This document shows, piece by piece, positions 18,283-27,942 of a stretch of DNA of 64,000 bases. The notes beneath the pieces are model-generated. The model saw only the letters and a list, made by a program, of their open reading frames with translations, had not been told where the DNA came from and did not search any database. Made by a program: the position numbers and the translations under genes. This DNA comes from CAVQCX01 sp963775335 (lineage in GTDB: Bacteria > Pseudomonadota > Gammaproteobacteria > Chromatiales > Chromatiaceae): positions 434,001 to 498,000 of the forward strand of contig CAVZIJ010000002.1 in NCBI GenBank assembly GCA_963775335.1, in the 5' to 3' direction. Every line of letters begins with the position of its first letter. The first letter of the stretch is position 1.

Positions 18283-18311
18283 TGACGCTCACCCCATCAG
18301 TGACACGGGCG

Positions 18312-19460
18312 TCAGTGGATCTGACACCCTCTTTTCAGCTCATCGTAAAGCGAAAGGTACGATTGGGCCATCCGAGACCCCGAGAATGTAGCCACGGCAT
18401 CTCGCGCGGCCTCCGCGCCGAGACGGCTTCTCAGATCGGCGTCCGCCATGGCAAGCATCAACTTCGAGGCAAGCTCCGTCGCCGTTCCATCGAACGTCAA
18501 TCCGTTGCGACCATCCTCGATGTGGTCCCGTGCCAGACCGACGGAAGTAGTTACCACGGTAAGCCCGGCGGCCATTGCCTCGGCCAAGACGTTGCCGAAC
18601 GTCTCGCTTTGCGAAGCAAAGGCGAAAATGTCCGAGCCCCGGTAGGCGGCGGAGGGATCGGTCTGCCAGCCCAGGAGCCTTATCGAGCCCGCAAGACCGC
18701 AAGCTCTGATCCGTTGCTTGACCGACGTGGCTTCGCCGCCTCCGCCCACCAACAGGAGCACCCCATCCATTGTACCCAACACGATCTTCCAGGCGTCGAC
18801 GAGCACATCGATGCCCTTCCTCTCAGACATGCGGCCGACGTACAGCACGATGGGAACGGAGGGCAACCCAAGTGCGGCGCGAGCGCTCTCCCGCTCGCGC
18901 CGACTGATCGGTCTCTCCCAACTGGGTCCGAGCCCGTTTGGAATCAGCGTAATGCACTGCTCCGAAACGCCGTAATACCGCAATTCCGCGGCAACGACCT
19001 GGGAAGGCGCAACGAATCGATCGGCCCTCTTGAACAGGCGCCAGATCGAGGGGCCGAAGGGAAAGTCCAGCACCTTGCGAACATCGCCGGCCTGCCCGAT
19101 GGAGCCAACCTTGATGAGGGTGGGCGTGCCCCACAGCTTCGCCCCCAGCAGAGCTCCCAGGGAGAATGGAGAGAGGTTCAGTATGTGGATGACGTCGTAC
19201 CTGCGCCCGCAAAAGACAAAATATAGAAAAGATGACAGCAGATTGACAAAGACCCACAGTCCGGGGACCCCGATGCTGGGCAATCTCCGAATGGTCACTC
19301 CATTGGCTGACTCCTTGGCCGGAGACTCTCTGACCAAGCGACTGGTGACGATATCACAGATGTGCAGATGAGGTGCTGCAAGCTCCACGAGCAACTGCGC
19401 TTGGCGTTCCGCCCCTGCGATGTAAGGTGCGTACTTTTGTATGGCGATCGCGACTTTCAT
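18312..19460 (-). CDS. GT4 family glycosyltransferase
   Basis: The product is 382 residues from the ATG at 19460 (MKVAIAIQKYAPYIAGAERQ); the open frame reaches 19574 but the upstream part is not family-like. GT-B fold motifs are IHILNLSPFSLG in the N-domain, LYVGRMSERKGIDVLVDAW and LLVGGGGEATSV at the donor site, and the EX7E-like segment SQSETFGNVLAEAMAAG. It transfers a sugar from a nucleotide donor, probably onto a lipid-linked surface glycan. It lies 29 bp upstream of the frameshifted methyltransferase and probably shares its transcript. Confidence 0.87.
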   Translation of the reverse strand: MKVAIAIQKYAPYIAGAERQAQLLVELAAPHLHICDIVTSRLVRESPAKESANGVTIRRLPSIGVPGLWVFVNLLSSFLYFVFCGRRYDVIHILNLSPFSLGALLGAKLWGTPTLIKVGSIGQAGDVRKVLDFPFGPSIWRLFKRADRFVAPSQVVAAELRYYGVSEQCITLIPNGLGPSWERPISRRERESARAALGLPSVPIVLYVGRMSERKGIDVLVDAWKIVLGTMDGVLLLVGGGGEATSVKQRIRACGLAGSIRLLGWQTDPSAAYRGSDIFAFASQSETFGNVLAEAMAAGLTVVTTSVGLARDHIEDGRNGLTFDGTATELASKLMLAMADADLRSRLGAEAARDAVATFSGSRMAQSYLSLYDELKRGCQIH

Positions 19461-19648
19461 CGTAGAAGCAGCTCTCGGGTCAAACCAGTCCCCGACCCAA
19501 CGAAGGACGTGTTCGGCCGGTCCTGCCCGCCAGCCTTGGCAGGCTGCTGACAGTCGTGCTTTCGGGAAGTCCATCGAACGTCAACCAACTCTGAAATCTC
19601 CCTCGGGAGCTCGGGCGTCGTACGAGGATAGGGACATGCTATTGGGAC

Positions 19649-20210
19649 CGGCAGGCAACTGTTGGCCGCCGCGATCCAGGTATCCACGACCCTGGTGATC
19701 GCGCGGTGGCTCGGACCGGTAGGCAATGGGCGATACGCCCTGAGCATCCTGGTGCCGACGCTCCTCTGCAGCCTGCTCACGCTGGGTATCCCCGCCGCGA
19801 ATGTCTACTACGTCGGGCGCGGCGACCTGGAGGCCCCCGCGGCACTGCGCTCGATCCTGCGCATCTGGGTGTTGCTCTCGCTGCTCGGGACCACGGCCGC
19901 AGCGCTCACGCTGTCGGCCCTATCGGCCCGCCTCTTCCCCGATGTTCCGCGCTCGCTGCTGTTCTTCGGCCTTGCCGCCTTCCCGCCGGCCCTGCTTCAG
20001 CTGTTGCTGGTCAGCCTCCTGCAGGCGCTCCAGGACTTCCGCCGGTTCAACGCCGCACTTCTCGCCGGTCCGTCCGCCACGCTGGCCTTCGTCCTGGGGG
20101 CCGCGCTCCTGATGCGATCCGGCGCGGAGGGGATATTGTCCGCCTACGTGGCCGGCCAGATCGTCTCCGCAGTGGTGGCCTATGGGCTCCTGAAGGGGTC
20201 GGCGGCGGGC
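19649..20210 (+). pseudogene. 562-bp duplicate of the flippase N-terminal region, truncated
   Basis: This segment matches 14971-15532 with only about four substitutions. It encodes flippase residues about 29-215 and lacks both the original start and the C-terminal half. At 20211 the sequence departs from the parent and meets a stop about 20 codons later. An in-frame ATG at 19662 exists but no ribosome-binding site or partner was seen, so it is treated as a non-functional copy. The low divergence indicates recent duplication or ongoing gene conversion. Confidence 0.88.
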
Positions 20211-20413
20211 GCCGCCGAGCGAACGGGCACGGTGATCCTCCGACCGACGACCCGGAGCCCAGCGTGATTATCTAGGCCCGGGGCCGCTTCGCCTCGCGGT
20301 AGCGGTAGATCAGCGTCCGGCCCTCCGGGAGCCCTCTCGACGGCTCCGGACCGCAGCAGGCCCCGGGGCGAATATGTCGCCCCTTGTCAGCGACCGCGCG
20401 AGGGTGCACCGGA
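20211..20413. other. Short intergenic stretch after the flippase copy
   Basis: No gene was recognised. On the minus strand one frame ends with LPEGRTLIYRYREAKRPRA, which could be the tail of a broken gene, but nothing supports a name. Confidence 0.25.
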
Positions 20414-21727
20414 TCACGCAGCACGCGACCGCAATACTCCAATCAGCGTCCACGACGCGGCGAGGAACAGGTACGGCATCGCTGGATAGTGGTAGCGAAT
20501 CTGCCCCGTGAAAACCGCGGCGACCAGACTTACGAAGACGGGCATGCAAAAAAGCAGACCCAGAGGCATGAGTGGCGCGCCGCGCTTGATAATCGCCCGG
20601 GCTGCCACGAAAGCACATGGGATCGACAACAGCAGCACCAGCAAGTAGTAACCCTGATTCCCGATCTGGGCAGCCCGCACCACCCAGTGCCACGCAGGGT
20701 AGCTCGCATCGAAGCTCCAGAAACCGTCCGTGTCCTTTCGCCAAAGCAACATCACCTTCCTCGGCATCCACGAAAGATACCGCACGGGATTCGCGGCGAT
20801 CCAATGGAGGGCAATGTTGCGCTCTTTCCTGTCCAGCTCGACCTGACGCGACACGTGCTGCTCCCACGGAATCCCGACTTGCCCGAACACTTCGGTTTTC
20901 TCGTAATCGAAGTCCGAGCCCGTCATCTGGTCATTCGCACCCAATAGCAGCGCAGTGCCTCCGTTGGTCGAGACGAATACCGGCGCCCCAAGAACCTGCG
21001 CATTGCGGTACGTCCAGGGCAAGACCGTCGCCGACAGCACCAAATAGATGATGACGGCGGCACGTGCGGCTGAACGCCAGGAATAATCTGGATAGACCAA
21101 GAGAAGCGCTATAACAGCGCCCAAAGGGAAGGCGTAGGTTTGGGGCTTTATCAGAGTCGCAACGCCGAAGAGCAACCCGCTGAGCACGATCCAGCCGACC
21201 CTGCTGCGACCGCGTACCAACACGTAGAACGCCGCCAACGCCAGTGCTGTATACACCGGCTCTGTCGAAGCGACGCCGGTATACGCGATATGGTTTGGGT
21301 ACAACGCGTATGCGAGAAGACCAAGTCGGCCGGCCGCTTCGTCCAACAAGATCCGCCCGCCGAACCACCAGATCAACACCATGGTGGCGGCCGCCGCCAG
21401 GAGGTTCAGACCAACGATGGCGACCGCTGGAGACTTCACCAGCCAGATCGCGCCCGCGAGAATCGCGGGCCATCCTACCGGCCAATATGCCGTCGGAAAT
21501 CCGCCTTCCTGGTAGCCCTGACCATGAGCGATCTCCATGGCGCGGTGCAGGTACCAGAGAGAATCAGACATTTGGTCCAGCGGGAGAAGCAGACTTATCC
21601 CTAATCGCAGGATCAGGCCGAGGATCAGGCAAGCGGCAACGAAATATTTTGCGTTGAGCCACTGCTCCCAAAGCGGGGCGGGGCGGCCGGTGGCCGCGAA
21701 AGATTTCCCGTCAGTCATGGTTGACAT
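20414..21727 (-). CDS. GT39-like polyprenyl-phosphate-dependent glycosyltransferase (membrane)
   Basis: The product is about 437 residues from the ATG at 21727 (an ATG at 21718 is also possible). Roughly ten hydrophobic segments and an acidic, aromatic first loop (LPLDQMSDSLWYLHRAMEIA) match the PMT/ArnT superfamily, where an early acidic residue is catalytic. KPQTYAFPLG and the periplasmic segment LPWTYRNAQVLGAPVFVST fit O-glycosyl or lipid A transferases. It probably uses a polyprenyl-phosphate sugar such as that made by the GtrB-like enzyme encoded upstream. The acceptor is unknown. Confidence 0.8.
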   Translation of the reverse strand: MSTMTDGKSFAATGRPAPLWEQWLNAKYFVAACLILGLILRLGISLLLPLDQMSDSLWYLHRAMEIAHGQGYQEGGFPTAYWPVGWPAILAGAIWLVKSPAVAIVGLNLLAAAATMVLIWWFGGRILLDEAAGRLGLLAYALYPNHIAYTGVASTEPVYTALALAAFYVLVRGRSRVGWIVLSGLLFGVATLIKPQTYAFPLGAVIALLLVYPDYSWRSAARAAVIIYLVLSATVLPWTYRNAQVLGAPVFVSTNGGTALLLGANDQMTGSDFDYEKTEVFGQVGIPWEQHVSRQVELDRKERNIALHWIAANPVRYLSWMPRKVMLLWRKDTDGFWSFDASYPAWHWVVRAAQIGNQGYYLLVLLLSIPCAFVAARAIIKRGAPLMPLGLLFCMPVFVSLVAAVFTGQIRYHYPAMPYLFLAASWTLIGVLRSRAA

Positions 21728-22003
21728 CGAGCCAGACTCCCAGGAACGCGGGCCTCGGCGCACCGCATCGAAGGGGTCGCCGTGCCATGCCGCCAGTCAT
21801 ATCGAGAATCTCGACGCATGCTGATCCTCCGATGTTGCTCTCCCCAAGCTCCAACCTCCCTACCCACAGATCTCACGCACGGAGACGCGGCCTTCTCCAA
21901 AGAATGTCCCATTTGCTCGCCGGGCCCTTCCCCTGGCCGGTCGTCTTTCAGCCCTGACCCGGCCTCACCGACACGATCGAATCGCCCCCCGGGCCGGCCG
22001 CCT

Positions 22004-23881
22004 TCAATCCCCGACATCGGCGCTGCGGTGGCTCGCCGCCCCCATATCCCCGGCTTGCGCATTCTCCAGCCTGTCCTTCTGTTCCAATGCCTTCTCCTCC
22101 CTCCCATCGACGACCTGCCCCTCTCTCTGCTCTTCCTCATGCCGCGGCAGCATCAGCCCCCATAGTCCGAGGCTTGTGACCAAGAAAACGATCATCACCT
22201 GAACGGTTCCGGCCGCCGGCACCTCGTTGTACCGGCCCATCCCCTCCTCCAGCGTGTCCGGGGGCACTCCGAAGCGGCGGCCAACTTCCGCCACGTCCAT
22301 ATGGGCGGCCTCCATTAGCAAAAACGCGCCGTATCCGGGTAACCGGTGCGCCGCCATAACAACCCAAGTCTTAGGCCTCAAGAGATCCTCTGCCAGGTTC
22401 GTCAAGTATCCGTAGCCGCTGCAGCAGTCTTTCGTTCCATGCTGGACGCCGAAGATGTTCTTCCCAACGTGGAAATGGAGCCTTTCGGAGGTCCCCCAGA
22501 AGATCTGACCCAGCGTCGCGAAAACGCTGAGCGCCAAGAGCAGGGAGATCATGTATCGGTTTGACCTCTTCCACCCGCCAAGCTGCAACCGCCCATATAC
22601 GACGAACAAGCCGATGAATCCGAGGGCGATTATCGAAAAGAGGTACCGCCATCCGTACGCACTCGCCGTTGTCCGCCAATAAAGAACCACGGATCCTGGA
22701 ATCCCTATGTACGCGACAATCAACACCAGCAGAAACACAGCGACCCTCGGGTTTGCTCGCCAGTAGGCGGCCGTCCCCGCAAGTACCAGGATGAGCCCGA
22801 TCACCATAATCGGACAGGTATAGAACAGCCCGAATTCAGAGCTGAAAAGGATCAGCGGGACATAGCCGATCCTGCCAAGAACGGTCTCAACGAGCGTGAG
22901 ACCGGCTCCGGCGCCTTGAGTTTTCAGCGCCGCCACCCCTTTGATCTGTCCTGCGGATCCATACATGTCGCCCGGCAGAGGAAACGGTGTTCCATAGAGA
23001 ATCACATAGGCCCAGCCTAGGACCACGAGAACGACCGCTAAGCTGACGAGGTGCTCGACAAACAATCGCCGATCCACCTGGTGGCTGGCCTCCGAACCGC
23101 CATTCACCAGAGTTAGAAACAAGAATACTATTGATGGCAGGAGCACGGCGTTCACGTCCGCGGGTCGAATCAGGTGCGTCAGCGCAACCCCCACCGCAGC
23201 GACCACGAGATATGGCCACACAGCCCGGCGGTCGCGGTTGTTGAGCCAAGCGACGACGCTGGCCCATACCACGAGGGCCAAAGTGAAAAACTCGAATTCA
23301 TGGCCCAGATATCCGTCATAGAAGACATAGTAAGGTATCCCGGTACCGATGCCGATCAGTACGACCCACCAGCTTCGAAACGTCGGCGCGAGCCGTCTCG
23401 CGACGTCCCGATACAGGAACAAGCCTGTGAAGAAATAAAACATTCCCCCGAACAGAAAACCGAAGCGACTCCAGGAATATATGTAGTCGTTGTGATCCCC
23501 GATAACCGGATTTCCCAATAGTCTATCGATGACCGAGAAAGCGGCAACGAACGGCGCAGCCAGTAACCCCGGCCCCAAAGGATGGCTCGGGAGCCCCGTT
23601 CTTTCATTAAAATAGGTTGGATCGTAAGGCTCGTTGGCATAGTTCAGATCGAAGTCGAGCCCAATTGTGAATGCGTGCGCCAGATAGGAAGCCGCATCCA
23701 GTCTCGCCTTTTCACGATCCAGGATCGGCCGGGGAGAGGTAAGGAGGGCCGCAAGAACGACTGCCACGAGGGCCAGCAAAGACCTCTTCCGAAGCCACCC
23801 CTTCTTCCAACCCCGTGAGTCCACCCGTCGATCTCCGTCCACCGGCGGGTCGGCAAAGGAAACTTCGTTCGGCGCGGCCAT
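22004..23881 (-). CDS. Large polytopic membrane protein of unknown function, GT-C-like
   Basis: The product is 625 residues from the ATG at 23881; the frame continues upstream to 23995 without family similarity. After a basic cytoplasmic tail (WKKGWLRKRS) there are about ten to eleven hydrophobic segments. The first outer loop has acidic and aromatic residues (LDFDLNYANEPYDPTYFNER), as in GT-C glycosyltransferases and their relatives. I cannot assign a family. The C-terminal 45 residues are charged and soluble. Its place between the GtrB-like gene and the GT39 gene suggests a role in the same lipid-linked sugar pathway. Confidence 0.65.
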   Translation of the reverse strand: MAAPNEVSFADPPVDGDRRVDSRGWKKGWLRKRSLLALVAVVLAALLTSPRPILDREKARLDAASYLAHAFTIGLDFDLNYANEPYDPTYFNERTGLPSHPLGPGLLAAPFVAAFSVIDRLLGNPVIGDHNDYIYSWSRFGFLFGGMFYFFTGLFLYRDVARRLAPTFRSWWVVLIGIGTGIPYYVFYDGYLGHEFEFFTLALVVWASVVAWLNNRDRRAVWPYLVVAAVGVALTHLIRPADVNAVLLPSIVFLFLTLVNGGSEASHQVDRRLFVEHLVSLAVVLVVLGWAYVILYGTPFPLPGDMYGSAGQIKGVAALKTQGAGAGLTLVETVLGRIGYVPLILFSSEFGLFYTCPIMVIGLILVLAGTAAYWRANPRVAVFLLVLIVAYIGIPGSVVLYWRTTASAYGWRYLFSIIALGFIGLFVVYGRLQLGGWKRSNRYMISLLLALSVFATLGQIFWGTSERLHFHVGKNIFGVQHGTKDCCSGYGYLTNLAEDLLRPKTWVVMAAHRLPGYGAFLLMEAAHMDVAEVGRRFGVPPDTLEEGMGRYNEVPAAGTVQVMIVFLVTSLGLWGLMLPRHEEEQREGQVVDGREEKALEQKDRLENAQAGDMGAASHRSADVGD

Positions 23882-24083
23882 TGAAATTTGCGACTCCAAC
23901 CAAGGTGCCTTATTCGAATCGGTTCTCTGATCTGCCCGAGGCCGATCGGCCTGCGCGGGACCCCGAGGTACGTCGAGAGACTTCGGGCTTCTCAAGCCTA
24001 ACCCAGTTCATCGACCGGCACTTGCGAGAACGGCTGCAGAGCCGTGCATTCCCAGGCGGCAGACACGCACGGAAGAACGTCCC

Positions 24084-25091
24084 TTATCGATGCGAAGCGC
24101 CAGACGACGAGCCAACTATCTGCTCGATAATGTATCGCGGTCGGCGCTTGGCCTCCAGGTAGATCTTCGATACATACTCCCCCACTGCCCCGATGCTGAG
24201 GAGCTGTATTCCGCCGAGAAAGTACACAGGGAGGACAGTGGAGGCCCATCCGGGGATGGCGTTCGCCGCAATGAACTTTGTCCAGAGAGCCCAGATGGAT
24301 AACAGGACGCTGACGAGTGAGAAACCAACTCCCACCAGGGCAATGAAACGGAGCGGAACGGGCGAGAACGAGGTAGCGCCGTTAAATGCAAGCTCCAGCA
24401 TATTTCGGAGCGCATACTTCGACTCTCCCGCAAAGCGCCTGCGCCGGACATACTGCACTGTTGTAGACGGAAATCCGATCGTAGGAATTATGCCCCGGAG
24501 AAAGAGATTCACCTCTTCATACTGCTTGAGTGCATCGAGCGACCGGCGACTCATTAGCCGGAAATCGGCATGGTTGAACACCACGCTAACACCCATCAGC
24601 CGCAGGAGTCGATAGTACGCTTCGGCAGTGAACCGCTTTAAGAAATTGTCCGACCGTCGGTCGCTTCTCACTCCGTAGACGATGTCGTAACCGTCGGCGT
24701 GAGCATCGACCATTTCTTCGATCACCTCGACATCGTCCTGGAGGTCGGCATCTATGCTGACAACCGCGTCGGCCTGCAACGTAAGGAGACCCGCCAGCAA
24801 GGCGTATTGATGCCCGCAATTTCTCGAGAGCTTGATGCCGTGAATTCGGCTATCGGATTTCGCCAATTCTTCAACCAGGAACCAGGTCTTGTCGAAGCTT
24901 CCATCATCGATAAAACAGACATAGCTGGCGGGAGCTACCTTCTGGGACTCCAGTAGGCGGTCGAGTAGGCTCAATAACTGGGAGGCGGCCTCTTCGAGAA
25001 CCTCTTCCTCGTTGAAGCACGGTACGGCGATTGCCAGAACCGGGGCACCGCGCTTGTGGACCATGACTCGCCGCGCCTCTCCGTCAGGCAT
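24084..25091 (-). CDS. GtrB/DPM1-like polyprenyl-phosphate glycosyltransferase (GT2)
   Basis: The product is 335 residues. The GT2 catalytic core is clear: LAIAVPCFNEEEVLEE, CFIDDGSFDKT, SIDADLQDD (the DxD motif) and HADFRLMSRR. Two C-terminal hydrophobic segments (FIALVGVGFSLVSVLLSIW and VYFLGGIQLLSIGAVGEY) are those of the GtrB/ArnC group. These enzymes load a sugar onto polyprenyl phosphate at the cytoplasmic face. The start overlaps the EamA-like gene by 8 bp. A downstream GT39 enzyme could use the product. Confidence 0.88.
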   Translation of the reverse strand: MPDGEARRVMVHKRGAPVLAIAVPCFNEEEVLEEAASQLLSLLDRLLESQKVAPASYVCFIDDGSFDKTWFLVEELAKSDSRIHGIKLSRNCGHQYALLAGLLTLQADAVVSIDADLQDDVEVIEEMVDAHADGYDIVYGVRSDRRSDNFLKRFTAEAYYRLLRLMGVSVVFNHADFRLMSRRSLDALKQYEEVNLFLRGIIPTIGFPSTTVQYVRRRRFAGESKYALRNMLELAFNGATSFSPVPLRFIALVGVGFSLVSVLLSIWALWTKFIAANAIPGWASTVLPVYFLGGIQLLSIGAVGEYVSKIYLEAKRRPRYIIEQIVGSSSGASHR

Positions 25092-25425
25092 TTTGATTGG
25101 TGATCAGATACAGCCCTGCGAGAACCAGCCCGATCCCTATGCCTGCGCCAGCAGAGATCCTCTCGCCAATCAAGAGGGCGCCCCCGAGGTAGACGAGAAC
25201 GAACGTGAGTGCGGTAAAGGCGTAGACGTTGACGAGCTTCTCAAACGACAGGGCGTAGATCCATACCAGGGTGCTCATACCGTACAAGGCGAGCCCTGAA
25301 ACAATTGCGGGATTCACGAACGCAACCCAGTCCTGACGTCCGCGAGCGCCGATCTTGAACAACAGTTGTCCAGCAGCTGCCGAGAATGCCGCAATCGTGA
25401 GCAGAATGATCGCGAACCGGCTCAC
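25084..25425 (-). CDS. Small EamA/SMR-type membrane protein (ArnE/ArnF-like candidate flippase)
   Basis: The product is 113 residues with four predicted membrane segments, beginning MSRFAIILLTIAAFSAAAGQ and including WIYALSFEKLVNVYAFTAL with the E-x-x-x-x-Y-A pattern of SMR/EamA half-transporters. Such proteins next to GtrB/ArnC-type transferases flip the polyprenyl-phosphate sugar (compare ArnE/ArnF or GtrA). The 8-bp overlap with the transferase gene supports a functional pair. It heads a likely four-gene minus-strand operon running to 20414. Confidence 0.8.
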   Translation of the reverse strand: MSRFAIILLTIAAFSAAAGQLLFKIGARGRQDWVAFVNPAIVSGLALYGMSTLVWIYALSFEKLVNVYAFTALTFVLVYLGGALLIGERISAGAGIGIGLVLAGLYLITNQNA

Positions 25426-25848
25426 GCAGCTCCCATTTTATTTGCCGATGACTGTAAAGGGCGCGCCATACTTGGCTGTTGCGCCGTAGACAGGGCCCCG
25501 ACAATCGGGCGACGGAGCGAAATGCCGTACTGAGAGCTGCCACCAACGCCAAGCGACGAGACGCACAGACCTTTTTTGGCGACGAGCCCGGATGTTCCTC
25601 CGTCTACCCAGCCGACAACACTCGGGCACGCAAACCTGCCCGCCCATCGTCCCTCTATCGCCCTCCCTAAGGAGGTCGCCGATTATCCCGCAGCACTCTT
25701 GCGGCCGTCAACCCTCTCTCGCGTCGCCGTGGGGCGCCCTCTGTGCCTCAGCATCAAATGCAATGCGACAGCAGGGAAACCTGAGCTCGAAGGGCACGTC
25801 CGCGCGCGACGGGGGCCACCGCTACGCCATGTCGCCTGCCGCTGCGGG
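25426..25848. other. 423-bp intergenic region between the glycan operon and the R3H ATPase gene
   Basis: Only short open frames without family similarity are present (for example 25438-25647 on the minus strand). I found no hairpin terminator, RNA gene or repeat here. It should hold the promoter of the operon that starts at 25425, but no convincing -35/-10 pair was seen. Confidence 0.35.
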
Positions 25849-27369
25849 TCAGATCTGCGGGTGGATGACCAGCCGGCGCTGGGGCTCACTGCCGATGCTC
25901 TCGGCCATCAGGAAGTGGCGCGCAACGATGCGGTGCTGCAGCCGGCGCAGGGCCGAGGGGCGCGGATGCAGCTCCACCGGCATGCCTTCTTCGAGCACCC
26001 GCTGGATGGCCGCTTCGGTCTCGCGCACCGTCTCGTTGACCTCCGCATCGTCGACCCCGGGCATCACGTTGAAGAGATTCTGCAGCAAGCGGCGGATCTG
26101 AGTCGCCGAGTTCTTCTTGACCGAATGCAAGGGCACGCCGGTGGCACGCAGAATGCGCTTGAGCCTTAGGTCTTCCTCGCGGGCCCGTAGGCCGAGAATC
26201 AGGTTCGCCCGCTCGGGCTGGCGCACCACGCGCGCATCCAGGCGCAGCTCGCGCACGGCCTTCTCCACGTTCACGGGGCTCAGGGCGTAGGGCCAGATGC
26301 GCACTGCGCCCTCTAGTCCTTGGGAAGAGAAGGGCTCGGCCGGCGCGGCCTCGGAGACATCCGGAGCTGCCGCAAGCCGGATCGGGAGCTCGGCCGCGCC
26401 TTCGGGGCTGCGCCGCACCCCACCGGGATCGCGGCCGCGCAGCAGGCGGTCCACCGCGGTGGCGGTGCTGGCGTGCACCATGACCTCCTCACGGTCCACG
26501 ATCTCCACCACGGCGTCGAAGCTCGGAGGGCGCTTGCGCTCGCTCACGGTCTTCTGGGTGCCGCGCACCCGGGCCTCCTCGTCACCGAGCGTCACGGTCT
26601 GGACCCCGCCCACCAGATCGGAGAGCGTGGGGTTCTGCAGCAGATTGGCGAGCGTGGTGCCGTGGGCGGTGCCGATCAGCTGCACACCGCGCTCGGCGAT
26701 GGTGCGCGCGGCCAGCGCCTCGGCCTCGGTGCCGATCTCGTCGACGATGATGACCTCGGGCATGTGGTTCTCCACGGCCTCGATCATCACCGCGTGCTGG
26801 CGCTCCGGGTAGGCCACCTGCATGCGTCTTGCCGAGCCGATCGCGGGATGCGGGACATCCCCGTCGCCGCCGATCTCGTTGGAGGTGTCGACGACGATCA
26901 CGCGCTTGGCGAGCTCATCGGCGAGCACCCGCGCGACCTCGCGCAGCTTGGTGGTCTTGCCGATCCCCGGGCGGCCCAGCAGCAGGACGCTGCGCCCGCC
27001 TTCCACCAGATCGCGGATCAGATCGATGGTGCCGTACACGGCGCGACCCACGCGCAGGGTCAGGCCCACCACCTCGCCGCGACGGTTGCGCATCGCGGAG
27101 ATGCGGTGCAGGGTGCCCTCGATGCCCGCACGGTTGTCGCCGCCGAGCTCGCCGACGGCCCGGAGCACCAGGTCGAGGTCGGCCCGAGTCAGGGGCGCCT
27201 CGCCCACCACCAGGGTGCCTTCGAGCACCCGCGCCTGAGCGGCTCGCCCCAGATCCAGCACCACCTCCAGCAGCTGCTCTTTAGGCAGACGCGCGACTGC
27301 CTTGCGCAAGGACTCGGGCAGAGTCGCGATCAGCAGGTCGGTGTCGTCGGTTCGGGTGTGCGTGGTCAC
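25849..27369 (-). CDS. R3H-domain AAA ATPase (Ycf45/SpoIIIAA-like)
   Basis: A GTG at 27369 (VTTHTRTDDTDLL) starts a 506-residue product. The Walker A motif is LGRPGIGKTT (about 131-140), Walker B is VIIVDEIGTEAEA (from about 206), and GTAHGTTLANLL is sensor-like. The C-terminus carries an R3H single-strand nucleic-acid-binding domain (RRLQHRIVARHFLMAES). This is the layout of the Ycf45 family known from cyanobacteria and chloroplasts, related to SpoIIIAA. Cellular role is not established. The frame is open upstream into a decayed RAYT, but that part does not belong to the family. Confidence 0.82.
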   Translation of the reverse strand: MTTHTRTDDTDLLIATLPESLRKAVARLPKEQLLEVVLDLGRAAQARVLEGTLVVGEAPLTRADLDLVLRAVGELGGDNRAGIEGTLHRISAMRNRRGEVVGLTLRVGRAVYGTIDLIRDLVEGGRSVLLLGRPGIGKTTKLREVARVLADELAKRVIVVDTSNEIGGDGDVPHPAIGSARRMQVAYPERQHAVMIEAVENHMPEVIIVDEIGTEAEALAARTIAERGVQLIGTAHGTTLANLLQNPTLSDLVGGVQTVTLGDEEARVRGTQKTVSERKRPPSFDAVVEIVDREEVMVHASTATAVDRLLRGRDPGGVRRSPEGAAELPIRLAAAPDVSEAAPAEPFSSQGLEGAVRIWPYALSPVNVEKAVRELRLDARVVRQPERANLILGLRAREEDLRLKRILRATGVPLHSVKKNSATQIRRLLQNLFNVMPGVDDAEVNETVRETEAAIQRVLEEGMPVELHPRPSALRRLQHRIVARHFLMAESIGSEPQRRLVIHPQI

Positions 27370-27876
27370 GTCGACTCGGGGATGAATCGAGCACGGCCCG
27401 TCAAAGGGCAAAGCCTGATTATCCGCGGCACGGCGCCAATCCTTCAACCTAGAAACGGCGGCTGCGCAGACATGCGCGGCGGGATGCGCTTCGCTTTTCG
27501 GCGGGCTCCGAAAGTCCCGCTCATCGCGGATGAGGTGCCCCCAGAACCGACGCTGCCAGATGCCGCGCTCGCCTTTGTCAATGCGCCGGGCTGACAGGCT
27601 CTCGTCGGCTGGGACGCGCGCCGCGAACCGCGATTTGATGGCGTGCCAACGGCTCGAGAAATCAGCGTCTCCCGGTAGTAAGGTGCAGATGCAATTCAGG
27701 TGATCCGGCAAGACCACGATGGCGTCGATGTGGAACCGGCGCCGGCGCTTGGCTCGGACGATGACCTCGCGCAGATGGTCGATATGCTCGGCCAGCAGAC
27801 TGCGATCGCGCTGCAGCAGGCAAACGGTGAAAAAGAAGGTGCCGCCGGGAACGATTGCGCGTCGGTCGTTGGGCAT
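27370..27876 (-). pseudogene. Decayed RAYT-like transposase, interrupted by a REP-like palindrome
   Basis: From the ATG at 27876: GGTFFFTVCLLQRDRSLL, the motif VVLPDHLNCICTL and RGIWQRRFWGHLIRDERDF match a RAYT subfamily. The second histidine of the HUH motif is replaced (PDHLN instead of PDHxH). The protein is cut after RDERDF, exactly where the palindrome at 27478-27506 begins, so the Tyr-bearing C-terminus is missing. The frame is accidentally open into the R3H ATPase gene. It should be inactive. Confidence 0.75.
27478..27506. repeat. REP-like palindrome, second family (GGCGGGATGCG type)
   Basis: GGCGGGATGCGCTTCGCTTT followed by TCGGCGGGC is an incomplete member of the family seen at 33681, 44371 and 51170. 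It sits at the truncation point of the RAYT remnant. Confidence 0.65.
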
Positions 27877-27942
27877 TCGCCGAGGGTACCGGCTGGCGGC
27901 TGGGGTGCGCTTTGCGCTTCAGCAGGCCACCGCGGCCCCGAC

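Noticed and set aside
25849..27876. A true transposase-R3H ATPase fusion protein
   Set aside because: The RAYT part lacks the second HUH histidine and its C-terminus, the linker comes from a REP-like repeat, and a GTG at 27369 gives a complete ATPase.
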